Assembly: GCA_036346255.1 (NCBI GenBank)
Contig: CM070617.1
Location: 20,139,080 to 20,203,079 of the forward strand
From: Ampelocalamus luodianensis
Taxonomy: Eukaryota > Streptophyta > Magnoliopsida > Poales > Poaceae
Length of the DNA: 64,000 bases
Direction of reading: 5' to 3'
The position numbers and the translations under genes are program-made. The notes beneath the pieces were generated by a model, which made no database searches, was not told the DNA's origin, and worked only from the letters and a program-made list of their open reading frames with translations. Positions 24,116-35,348 of the stretch are shown one piece after another. Each line of letters opens with the position of its first letter. Position 1 is the first letter of the stretch.

Positions 24116-27100
24116 TTCTTCCCCATACGAGTTCGACCGAATCTAAACACACTTTAGAGAAAGAACAACCACGTGAGAACAATCAGCGGTAACCACGTGC
24201 GTTGTGAACAACAGTTAAAACTCACGCACACGAAACTCCAACTTCCCAAGTAGCATCTCCCTCGGTGAAAATACCACAACACAACGGCGTAGCGGCGTGC
24301 GAACTAACACTCAACCCGGTACTTCCGGTACACTCATCGGAGAAAACTCGAAGGTAAGATCTCACTCGATGGTCAGCGGCAAGCGAAAACTCAAACTCTG
24401 GATCTCGGTACTCACCCAACACGATAACATACAAGGCGTTACGTACTCCACGCATGGACCGAGGCAGTCTGGCGTCGCCAACTAGCGGAAAAAACCCAAT
24501 GTACCTTGGGTTAACCTTCCCATTGAAACCGAACCACACGACAAGCACGAAGAACACGAAACTTCGTGTTCCACCTTTCAATCGAACTTTTCACTAAAGC
24601 AAGGATCACCTCCTTTAACCAGAAACACACTATCGAAACTCTTTTACCGGCAAAACATATTTGAATAAGAAAGATTCACGTCACAACTATACGTTACCAA
24701 CTGAGTACTGAAGAGTAAAATCCAGAAATCAGAGTTTCATCAAGAAAACCTTTCCACTTTCCAAGTGGCAATTTGCGAAAAACGTCACGAAAGCCAAAGG
24801 GGAGATCACTTGAATGCTCAAACCAAATACTTCTTTTGTTTTGCCTGAATTGGAAAGAAGCAAACATGCCAACACAACACCAACTCACAATGCAGAAGAC
24901 ACCAGTCAACAACATAAAGCTCAAATGAGTAACAAGAAAACGCTTCAATACCCAAGGAAACATCCTTTTTCTCAATTCCTCTTTTAGGAATAAAATTTCT
25001 CTCAGACATTGGAATTCGAATTCATCGCATACCACAGGGCTCAAACCTCTTAATTTAACATCCTCAAATTAGGCTTAAGCGAAATACCTCATCCACACCT
25101 TTGTGGAGAGACTCTATTGATTCCACTGAACACCTTTGGACCACTCCTTCAATTGATGACATTAATTTGATAGAAGGCACCAAAGCCCCTCAAAACCCAT
25201 GCAATCTCATCACCTCAACTTTCAAGAATATCACATCAAAATTTTGAGTACACAGCTCATGAACTACAACAAAAGGGTTCTATCGACAATCATTCCACTA
25301 CTCGAATACTCCGTTTTCTATCTCCTCTACACATCAATCTTTGGGTGACCAAAAGTTTAGCATGAAAGCAAAGCCCAAATTTAACCTCAGAGACCTCTAC
25401 AACGAATTCCTCTTATAACAAATAGTGAAATCATCGGATTAAATCTCTATGATCCCCACAATTCGACATACTCACTCATTGACATCATCGGAATCACTCA
25501 TACCACATCGCGATACTTTCAATAGTGTTCTTGTATAAAATTGATTACGTTTTCCATACATTTGATAATCCCCAACATTTCAACATGAACCAAGGTTACG
25601 GAACTACACTATACCATAGGTCCTACTTAGTCGGACAATATCGATTTTATCTGAAACCAAACATTCCATCCGAATCAACTTCCTCCAAGAGATTCGAGTC
25701 AAAACCAACTCATCTTCTATCACTCCTCCAATAGTGGGTAGCAAAATCTCACCCCTACAATCAATTAACCACCACCAAACAAACAACAACATACGAGTTG
25801 TAAAACTTTCTGACACAAAGCGGTTGATCCTTTCTCAAAAGAAAGAGGCGAACAAGAACAAATTTCACAACAAAAGAAAATGTTCTTGTTCACGGTGAGC
25901 ACGAGACCAAAGAAATAATCAGTAACGAAGATCCGGGAAAACGAAAATTGAGTTCACCGTGGAGTGCACGCATCCCTCGAAAGGGAATAGCAAATAACCA
26001 CCAACAAGAAGAATGACATTGCGATTGAAACTTCGACAACTCTTGAGTGAAAAGAGCAAAAGTTTATGAACAATTCAAATAACCACAAGTTACAAAACTT
26101 GACTCAATTCTCAAATATTCATAATGCACTCTCTCCTTTAACACTGTAATTAATTCTTTGACTAACATCACTTTGCCACAAAGAACAAGATAAGGTCTTT
26201 AGTCCAAACCACAAGGACTAATTAAGAACCAATAAAAATTCTTCCATACGTTATATTTATTGAGCAGTTCAACTACACAAGAAACATGAGATCCAAATAA
26301 TCTCACCACCAAACTCAAACATTTCCAATTCTGAGATTTGCGAAAAGCAAGTAGATTATTCTCCTCTTAAAGGAACCAACATAACTTCTTTGGTTGCAAC
26401 CTCGCGTTGCCAACTCAAACCAAAGAGCCTTTAGAGTTAAACCACACAAATCTCTTAAGAAGCAAGACAATCCAATACCTTAATTTATTTAAAATAATTT
26501 CAGTTACGAGATGATTTAAGAGCTCAAAGAAAATATCACGAAAGCTAAACTTGAAATATTCACATCTGAACGATATCACCAAGGGCGATAAAATTTTATG
26601 GGTATTAACATCAATTTCACAACAACAATTAGAAAACACTTCAAAAGACCCACGTGAAAAGAATGAGTTGATTCTTTCTCGAAAGAAGAGACAAATGAAA
26701 ACGATTTTCACCAACTAGAAAACTCATCCACCACTCGCACTGAACATGGGACCAAGAGAAGAAACCAATTAAGCAATGAACTCACAGAACATAAGTGGAG
26801 TCCACAGTTGAACGCATAAGCCTCACAAGAAGAGAATATCGAACCTTAACAGATAAGAACAAATAAGTATTCAAAATCGAAACACTTGCATCACTGAAGA
26901 ACCATTGCAACATTGTAACATATCGTTACTCGATAAACTTCATTTACCACATAAAGCCTGAACCCCCAAAAGATCATGAATACAAATTCGAAATTTGATC
27001 ATTTAGGAAATATCACCATGGGTGATCAAATTACTCTGAGAATTAACCTCATTATCACATTTTTGACTATTTAATAACATCGACAACATACATAGTACCA

Positions 27101-28545
27101 AGAATCATCAAACTTTATTACTTCATCCTAAAACTTCCCAAAGGGAACACAAACCACAAGGTTGAAACAAATTTATCATAACAAGTTTATGCTAAGCAAT
27201 AACAATATCACAAGGCACGCTAACAAAGACTACTTACGAAATTCATCTACTCAATTGTTGGTGTTGCTCAACACTTTCTTCAGCGCTCATTAACAAATGA
27301 TGATTGTACTAACCATGCGTATACATACGGTACTAATTCTATTTGCAATCACATAACCATTTATAAACATAGATTCACATTTCACCTTTGTTCAGAAATC
27401 ATTTCAAAACATGATTAAAGATTCACTAACATAATTTCCTATAAACAAGGTTTCATGAGTCGATACACGGCACCCATCGGTACTTTATACAAGTTTCAAC
27501 CATTTTAGCATACTAGGAAATAGATAAATCTAGCTCTTATGTAAGATCTATAGGTTACGAATAGATATTGTGATCTTTATTTAACATACACCATGAATCA
27601 AATACAAGGACATATCAAATTAATCAGTTTCACTTCCATGGATGGTAGTTAAGAGTAATTGATTTGCACTATGCTAATAACCCAACTTGTAACTCATATC
27701 ATAACAATTTATTAGCAATCATAAATTCTCAATTTAAGCATGGCAAGACATCACAAAGGATTCTAACACCTTACTACAGACAAAGAGAGACTTCAAACCT
27801 CAACGCTCAAGTAATCCAAAGAAACACATAAAGCCAAAGCTTTCCCAAGCAACCGAACTTACAATGAAAACTCTTCACTAATCAAGTTATCAAATGAGTA
27901 AATGAGTCATTCTTTTTCAATGAGAAAGAAGGAGCAACCAAGAAAACATCAATCTTGTCAATTGACAACGATCACAAGTAGTAGAAACAACTCAACGGTT
28001 GAAAGGCAATATTTGTTTGAGAGAACCAAGAGGGATCTATGGAAAACCATAACTATCATGGACCACAAATCCCGTAGAAGTTCATCAACCACCACAGGAC
28101 AAGAATTGCCAAATTCCGAAATCAAGAAAGAGAACAACTTTCTAAAGCAACTCACGCTTAACACGAAACTATGGTACTCGGGTAACTACTCCTCTAACCA
28201 CGTTACGCGAGCAGTGGTGTAACACAGTGAATCGGAGTAACAACCACGACCTCCACTTCTTATCATTTGATAACATCACGCCTCACGAAATACTCAACTA
28301 TGAATATATAGGATCATCTCATGACAATCATATTATTAGTTCATAGATATTGAATATCATAGCGGATCATATATTACCAACAAGGATGATAGTACGAAGC
28401 AATTCAACAATTGCTCAACAAAATGAAACATAATAACGAGATATTGCGGAAGCAATGTAATTTTCAACCCCACCTCATCGTACACGATGTGTCATTTTAA
28501 TGTTCGTCTATTAACCACGGACCTAAAACACAGCTCGATACCAAC
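24116..28545 (-). other. Interior of the LARD-like element, non-coding
   Basis: 4430 bp without retroviral motifs. Diverged direct repeats are seen: a block with TTGATCCTTTCTCAAAAGAA (about 25828), one with TTGATTCTTTCTCGAAAGAA (about 26668) and one with GTCATTCTTTTTCAATGAGA (about 27906), each followed by GAACAAGAA- or ACCAAGA-like strings. Boxes TATCACCAAGGGCGAT (26570) and TATCACCATGGGTGAT (27009) also recur. Longest ORFs (for example 24222-24581 and 24694-25044, minus) match nothing I recognise. Confidence 0.75.
28530..28545 (-). other. Primer-binding site of the LARD-like element
   Basis: Immediately inside the right LTR the minus strand reads GTTGGTATCGAGCTG. It matches the canonical initiator-tRNA-Met PBS TGGTATCAGAGC except for one missing base. 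This fixes the element's orientation. Confidence 0.75.
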
Positions 28546-31022
28546 TGTAACACCACAGCTATCCGGAAGCCAAGATGTCACCTAAAACATCTAACATACA
28601 TCCATAATGCGGAAGAACTTGAAACAAGTATATCAACTAAAAACGACATTAAGATAAGCAGGACATGGTGAAGGTATCCTTCCTTCACCTTCTAAGTTAT
28701 TTAATCTTGAACATCAATAAAGAAGGTTCACACGCAGTAATAAATCAACATCCGGTGGAGAAGGTATCCTTCCTTCTCCAATTATAATTTAATTATTACA
28801 GTTCATCGTTAACGAATGAAATATGGAACTAAAATTTAGACTTAAACATGAATTTGATGTTGTGAACAAGTAGTGCGTGTCTACTCCTCCCAGAGCCAAC
28901 ATCGGGGTTACCTAAAATAAACAAACAACGCAAGAGTGAGTCCATGACTCGCAAATCTGATTATCAATAAGATAATCATTCAATATGAATAAGACAAACT
29001 CATCATCGGGTTCGATCACATCACAATCGATTACAAATGAAAACATGATATGAATGCTCAAAATCAAAGGAATGGACTGCACACATGCATATACGGTATA
29101 GCGGTGAAACACCGTCGGTGTTCACTCAAGCCCGCATCTTAACAAAAATGCGGGATCCACTTCCGTATGAAGAACGTTTCATACGGGTGTCCAACATTGC
29201 CCATCTTGGAGTTAATGGGTCTTACATGCCCATTCGGAATTAATGGGTCTTTCAAATCCACTCCGTGGGCGGGACATGACAATGTCCAACACGCCCACAT
29301 TGGAATGGTGGGACTTGCAATCCACTTTAGTGGATGAAACATGCATAATGAATGCATAGAATGAAATACGAATATTGAAAGACATGATAACAAAACATGG
29401 ATTCAACACATATGAAAGAACTTAGACAATCCATCTTCTCTCGTATCATACCAAATCACGGCATGACCATATAAACATTCATCAATCACAATCATTAAGG
29501 GTGGCAATGTACTTGCCTTCCACGATGCGACAGCGTTAGTCGGCAAAGGTGATACTCCTAAACCCGAGGCTTCACCTCCTAAACAAGTAAAATAATTTCA
29601 ATAAGGACATAATATACCCAACACTACTAATCGATGCTAAACATCGCTTCACGATGACTCTAGTCATTAATACAAAACTTAAAATGAAATCAACAATTTC
29701 TGACATAACTTAATTCTGGACAGCAGCACGGTAATTGACATATCTATTGGTCTGGAACTCGGAATGAGGTGAGACCAATTTCCATGGATTCTTAACTGAC
29801 ATATCTACAATACTCTGGTTGGGCAAAAGTTCAGATTTTGCCTCTAATAAAATTTACCCACGCTCAAATCTGTTGACTGAATTAATAGACAGAAATATCG
29901 GCTAAATTAAAATATTCATAACTTTTGTTGTACAACTCCAAATTGGACGTTCTTTAACAATCTGAAAAGGTTATGAAATTATCTACAATAACCTAGTTGG
30001 CACGACATTCATATATTGTCATTAACAAAAAGTGGCACACGGGTCAAAATTAAAGATAGAAACTGACATACAAACTGGACAGACTGACATACAATCTGGA
30101 CAGTCACAAAGAAAAGTGCATAACTTTTGATCTATAAATCCAAATGAGGTGTTCTTTATCAATCCTGAAAGCTAGTGATATCACCTTCAAAATTTGTTAT
30201 GGGCAAGACCTCTGAATCACCCTCTAACTAGGCCATAAATCAACCTATACAGAGACTGCTATTTCTCGTCAGGATTCTGGACAGCAGATAATAAATCTAT
30301 CATAACTTTTGACTCGAAAGTCAGAATGAGGTGATCTTGGCGGCCACCGAAAGCTAAGAACAAGACCTACAACTTTCCAGGAGACCCAAACTCCTGATTT
30401 GGCCTCTAAAGTCACGAAACAGTCCACGCAACATACTGGACAGATTGCTATCTACAGCAGACCGACATTGATCCAAGCAATTCTATTCGTTTCCTCTCCT
30501 CGACCAAACCACCAACCCCAACCGAGATACATTACCCTTGGGCGCCCAGGAGCACGACGATCGAACCGTGGTGAAGATCCCGGCCTCCTTGATCTGAACC
30601 CGAAACACCACCAAAGCGCGCGGGAGGCCGGCGCGAGGGCTCTACACCGAGGAAAACTCCGGGAGAAGGGGCGCGACTCGGGACCTTGGGCAGCACCAAT
30701 GGGGAGGAGGAAGGCGGCACCTGCGGAGGTGGCGCACAGAAGGAGGAAGGTGAAAGTGGCGGCTGCACAGGGGAGAGGTGGAAGGGGTGGGAGCTAGGGT
30801 TTTGACCGCCCCAAAGGCCCCTATGGCCGGCCCTTGGTGGGCTTGGGCCCCACGGTTGCCCCCTTGGGCTCCAAGTCAGCCCCTTGGCCCACAAGGCCTC
30901 CTTTTGGGCTTGTTGGCCAAAGGCCCAGGCCAAAAACCAGAAGAATGGACGAAACGTCGAAATTGTGAATTTTAAACTCGATTTCGAACCGAAAACTTCC
31001 TAAATGAAAACGAGGTATTACA
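28546..31022 (-). repeat. LARD-like element, right LTR (5' LTR in element sense)
   Basis: 2477 bp, a near copy of 21641-24115. Differences are mainly scattered single-base or two-base indels, with a few substitutions, concentrated in GC-rich parts (30600-30900). Confidence 0.93.
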
Positions 31023-31027
31023 CTCCC

Positions 31028-31990
31028 CTAGTTAATGGACGCAAAGATCAGCCTGAAGTCTCGATCTCTTCGAGTCGCCATCCCCGAGCCAGAGCCAGAA
31101 GTTGGTGCCCCTGCCATCCCTGAGGCTGCCAAGTATGCGGCCCTCCACTTCCTGAGGTACCATCTCCATGCAGACCTGAAGTCTAAATATTTATGGAGAA
31201 GGATCCACTAGTATTGTGGAATCCTCCTGAAGGAACGCTACAACAAGCAAAGATATGTCCTACTCCCAAAAGCACAACGAGAATGGATTAACCTGCACTT
31301 TCAGGATTTCAAGACCGTGGCAGTATATAACTCTACCATGCACAAACTTATCTCCAAATAGGTTCTACAACCAGACAGTTACAGAAGCCGATATGACAGA
31401 GAAAACTTTGTGCACCTTCCACCCCAATATGTGTGTACTACAGCAACAGTACCGCAACACAAAGTACTTGAAGTACTCTGAGTTGATATACACTTTGCTG
31501 GATGCAGAGAAACATACAGAACTTTGATGGAAAACCATCAGATACATCCCACTGGGACAATGGTTGTGCCTGAAGCACACGCCAATGCTTAGCAGGCTAG
31601 TAGAAGCCAAGACCGCAGAAAAGGTCCAAAACAGAATAGGGGTAAATGGAAGAAGGTTGGGATGTAGAGAGGCAGGGGTAAACCCCATGGTAGAGGATCA
31701 GGCAAAGGGAGACCCCAGAAAAAATTAGGCAGCAAGACTACTCATTCCCCCTAAACATGTTTCAGATGTGGTTACATCGGTCATTGGTCGCGCACTTGCC
31801 GCACCCCGCAGCATTTGGTGAATCTCTACATGCAATCCACGGGTAGAGTCAAGAAGATTAAGGGGAACAAAGTTGAGTCTCACTTCGTTGCTCAGCCCAC
31901 TTTGACTGGACCGTCTCCTAGCCAAGACGTACAGAAGACTGATTACATGATTCTTGACGATGCGGCTTAGGGATAAGGCACCTCCATGGA
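31028..31990 (+). pseudogene. copia gag continuation with zinc knuckle
   Basis: Continues the gag reading with LMDAKISLKSRSLRVAIPEP (31031), then RYHLHADLKSKYLWRRIH and REWINLHFQDFKTVAVYNS (about 31270-31330). The nucleocapsid knuckle CFRCGYIGHWSRTC (CX2CX4HX4C) is at 31752-31793. Numerous stops interrupt it, including TAG where Trp is expected at 31029. Confidence 0.8.
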
Positions 31991-32084
31991 TCACGATGAT
32001 CTTCTTGGGTTGGAGCTCCTGGACCTCCATAAGGACAGCTAGGATCCATATTAAATACCTATAACCTATGACAGGGGATCTGCA

Positions 32085-34435
32085 CACGGCTCGGTACGTT
32101 GATTATATTTTTGATGAGGATAATTTTTCGGCATTAGGGGGGAAGGTACAACTCTAAAGAATGCCGAGAAATAGATTGGAATGTCACTGATATTCAGTCC
32201 TTAGACCTATGCACCAAATACTAGGGACTGGAAGTTCGGAGAATAATATATTTGCAACAAATAGCTAATAATCTGCCATATACTTTCACTAATCTTAAGG
32301 GAGTGATAAAATCACAAATACCTACAGTAAATGTACCGGAGAGAGTAGAAGTACCCGAGAAGGATACTGAATCCACTCATACCCCTGATGCAAAGAAGAG
32401 GGGAGACCTTCGGGTGTACGAGACTTAATTCAGCGGAGACGTCCACAGAAACAAAGAACTGAATATGACAAATCACTCCATAAGACAGTTGAAGAGACTC
32501 AACCTAATGTTGAGAAAATCCCTGAAGTGATTCATCCTGAGGATGGTATCCCTAGCAAAAATTTGCGCGCACAATCTAACGCTAGGAGTCAGAACATCCA
32601 GACTCCATCATTGTGGGAAATCACGAGGAGTGGAAGAAATAAATGAAGAAATTTTCACAAATTATATGGACTCAGGAGAGTCATATAAAAGAAATACTAC
32701 AGTTGTCGACATATATTTCGCTTCTAAAATTGCTAAAACTCTTGAACTGGATCCAAAATCTAAGTCCATAGCAGAGTGCCAGAAGCGCTTAAATTGAGTC
32801 AAATGGAAAGAAGCAATTGATGCATAATTGCACTCGCTAAATAAAAGAAAAGTATTCGATCTTATTGCCTGAACACCTCCTAAAGTGTTCCCTGTAAGAT
32901 CCAAATGGGTTTTCATCCGAAAGAGAAATGAGAATAACCAAGTGATAAGATATAAAGTGAGGCTTGTAACACAAGAGTCCACGCAGAGACCCGCATCAAT
33001 TACGATGAAACCCACTCACCTGTGAGGAGTGGAATCACATTCTGATACTTAATATCAATGGCAGCTTGCATGAATTTAACAATGGAGTTGATGGATATAG
33101 TGATCGCATATTTATATGGGTTATGGATACAGATATTTATATGAGATTTCCTGAAGGAGTCAAAATTCCGAATCCTAATAAAACTAATCACAACATGTAT
33201 AACATCAAACTGCAGTGATCACTGTACAGATTGAAACAATCGGGAAGAATGTGGTACAACCGACTAAGTGACTTTCTCCTGAAGAAGAGTTACTCAAATA
33301 ATGATGATTGTCCATGTGTATTTATAAAGAAATCCCAGAATGGATTTTGTATCATCTTAGTTTATGTCGATGATCTGAATATCATCGAACCGTAGAGGAC
33401 ATAAAGGAAGCAAGTTCTTACCTTGTGACAGAGTTTGAGATGAAAGACATGGGTAAAACCAAGTATTGCTTAGGTCTATAGCTAGAGCACTTCCCTGAAG
33501 GAATCCTAGTACACCAGTCTACCTATACCAAGAAGGTATTGGAGAAATTCAACATAGATAAATCTCATCCTTTAAAGACCCTATGATAGTACGATCCCTA
33601 GATGTGGATAAAGACTCATTCAGATCGAGGATGGAAAACGAGGAGGTTTTAGGACCAACAGTTCCATACTTAAGCGCCATAGGAGCACTGATGTACCTTG
33701 CAAACTGTGCCAGGCCTGATATTGCATTCGTAGTCAACTTATTAGCTAGACACAATACAGCTCCGCTAGAAGGCATTCGGCTGGCATTAAGACTCTTTTA
33801 GATACCTCCAAGGTACACAAGATCTTGGCTTATTTTTCTGGAAGAACCAAGACTTAACCATGGTGGGATGTACGGATGTTGGCTATCTGTCTAATCCCTA
33901 CAGTGCCAAATCTCATACCGGGTTTGTATTTTTATGTGGTGGTACAACCATCTCTTGGTGGTCATTTATGCAAACCTTGCTAGCTATTTCTACCAACCAC
34001 TCAGAAATTATTGCACTGTATGAAGCCTCACGTGAATGTATTTGGCTCAGACATATGATTAACCATATCCAGAAGTCATGTGGCATTAACACCGTCGATA
34101 CCCCACACACACACACAATATCTATAAAGATAATGTTACTTGTGTTGCACAAATGTAAATGGATTATGTTAAAAGTAATATCACAAAGCATATTGCTACC
34201 AAATTTTTCTATCCTCATGAACTCCAAAAGAACGATGAGGTGAAGATTCTGCAAACTAGATCTTGTGAAAATTTGGCTGATTTATTCACTAAATCTTTGC
34301 TTACATCCAGTTTCCAACGATGCGTTCGTGGTATTGGAATGAGGCGGACTGGAGAATCGCAGGGATCAGGGAGAGAATCTCTGAATCATAATCCACTTAA
34401 GGTCCTAAAGTTTTACCTTAATCTTGAAGATTAAC
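32085..34435 (+). pseudogene. copia pol remnant: reverse transcriptase and RNase H; protease and integrase core missing
   Basis: After the knuckle the sequence jumps to TARYVDYIFDEDNFSALGG (about 32085), which normally lies downstream of integrase. About 2 kb of protease and integrase core therefore seem to be deleted. RT follows: KVFPVRSKWVFIRKR (32885-32928), LKQSGRMWYNRLSDFLLKK, and the catalytic LVYVDDLNII (33358-33387). Then come EFEMKDMGKTKYCLGL and the RNase H part YLSAIGALMYLANCARPDIA (33667-33726), MVGCTDVGYLSNPYSAKSHT (33860-33920), and TRSCENLADLFTKSLLTSSF (about 34256-34315). Several frameshifts and stops; not functional. Confidence 0.88.
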
Positions 34436-34637
34436 CAAAAGGTAGAGAGGTTGCACTCTTTTTCCCTTAGTGAGTGCTTCTTGAAGATTTCTCACATAAA
34501 GATTTTTAACGAGGCATCAATGCATACAACTTGCAGATGCAACGTAATCTTTTCTCTGATCCCTTTTTTCCCATTGGGATTTTGGGAGGAGTTTTTAATG
34601 AGACATATGCTTGACGTGATATTTGTCTAAGGGGGAG

Positions 34638-34844
34638 TGTTGAGAAACCCTAGATTAGGGGTTGATGGGCATAATCCGAAACTACCCCTAGGGGGTTAGT
34701 CTTTAAATAGGACCTCCTTGTACTCAAAAAGAGATTGATCAATTAATAAAGAGGTTTCCCATATTGTGTCTTCATCTATTTGTCTCTCTGTTGATTGTCT
34801 ATTATTTTGTCAATTGGTTCTTGCGACTAGTACGTTCTTCAACA
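34638..34844 (+). repeat. 3' LTR of the copia element
   Basis: TGTTGAGAAACCCTAG...TACGTTCTTCAACA, 207 bp, with the polypurine tract AAGGGGGAG just upstream. It contains AATTAATAAAGAGG, a likely polyadenylation region. Confidence 0.88.
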
Positions 34845-35136
34845 ATTGAATACATGTGGAGTTGTGGACGCTACGTCAAGGCAAAACCACGTTGGAATTG
34901 TTTGAGGCTTATGTTTTAGATAGTTTTGATAGTTGACGGTTGTATATTAGACGATTTCATAGTTGTGGACTGAAAAACAGACCGAGACCATAGTTAAATA
35001 TGGGTTTTCCTTTAAAAAATTTAATCCAAAACACATAACGAGAAAATGTAATCAACGATAATATTTGATTGGGAAAATCAATGTGAGGCTAATACGCTGG
35101 CTAAGAAATGTTACATGTCGATGTCTTCATGGAAAA
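34845..35136. other. Short intergenic AT-rich DNA
   Basis: No ORF, repeat or transposon end recognised. Confidence 0.4.
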
Positions 35137-35348
35137 TAACTTATTTTTTAAATAATACATTTAAAAAAGAATTATAGAAATAAATAATCGAACCCATGGA
35201 ACAAGACCATGCCGCCAATTGAATTGGCGACAGGGAATGAATTCCTGAATTTGCTCTTATTTGGAAGGGGCACATGCCACTGGAAATCTGCACTCCTGCA
35301 TGCTCATAGTCCATGTTGCCGATTCAATTGGCGACAAGAAGCTATCAT
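35137..35348. repeat. Left arm of a fold-back element with GGCGACA hairpin motifs
   Basis: Contains ATAATACATTTAAAAAAGAA, then CGCCAATTGAATTGGCGACA (about 35212-35231) and CCGATTCAATTGGCGACA (about 35318). Its inverted partner is at 37512-37650 (TTTAATTGGCGATAG, then ATTTATTTCTATAATT). The two are separated by the hAT-type element. Confidence 0.65.

Larger units (their letters stand above)
21641..31022 (-). mobile_element. Non-coding long-LTR retrotransposon (LARD-like), nested in copia gag
   Basis: Two near-identical direct LTRs (21641-24115 and 28546-31022) bracket 4.43 kb of AT-rich DNA. A perfect 5-bp target-site duplication CTCCC lies at 21636-21640 and 31023-31027. Orientation is minus: next to the right LTR is GCTCGATACCA (28533-28543), the complement of the tRNA-Met primer site TGGTATC(A)GAGC. 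Next to the left LTR the minus strand reads ATGGGGAAGAA, a polypurine tract. In sense the LTR therefore runs TGTAATACC...GGTGTTACA. No gag, protease, integrase or RT motif is visible in either strand of the interior, so it depends on an autonomous partner. High LTR identity implies a recent insertion. Confidence 0.92.
20183..34844 (+). mobile_element. Decayed Ty1/copia retrotransposon (host of the nested LARD-like element)
   Basis: The 3' LTR is 34638-34844 (TGTTGAGAAACCC...TTCTTCAACA, 207 bp), preceded by the polypurine tract AAGGGGGAG. The 5' LTR survives only as its last ~150 bases (about 20183-20332), followed by CGTTATTAGCACGAA, which resembles a common plant copia primer-binding region. 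A long leader (20340-21578) precedes gag. The element is split by a 9.4-kb insertion at 21641-31022. Domain order gag, zinc knuckle, (gap), RT, RNase H identifies the copia class. Many in-frame stops show it is dead. Confidence 0.88.
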
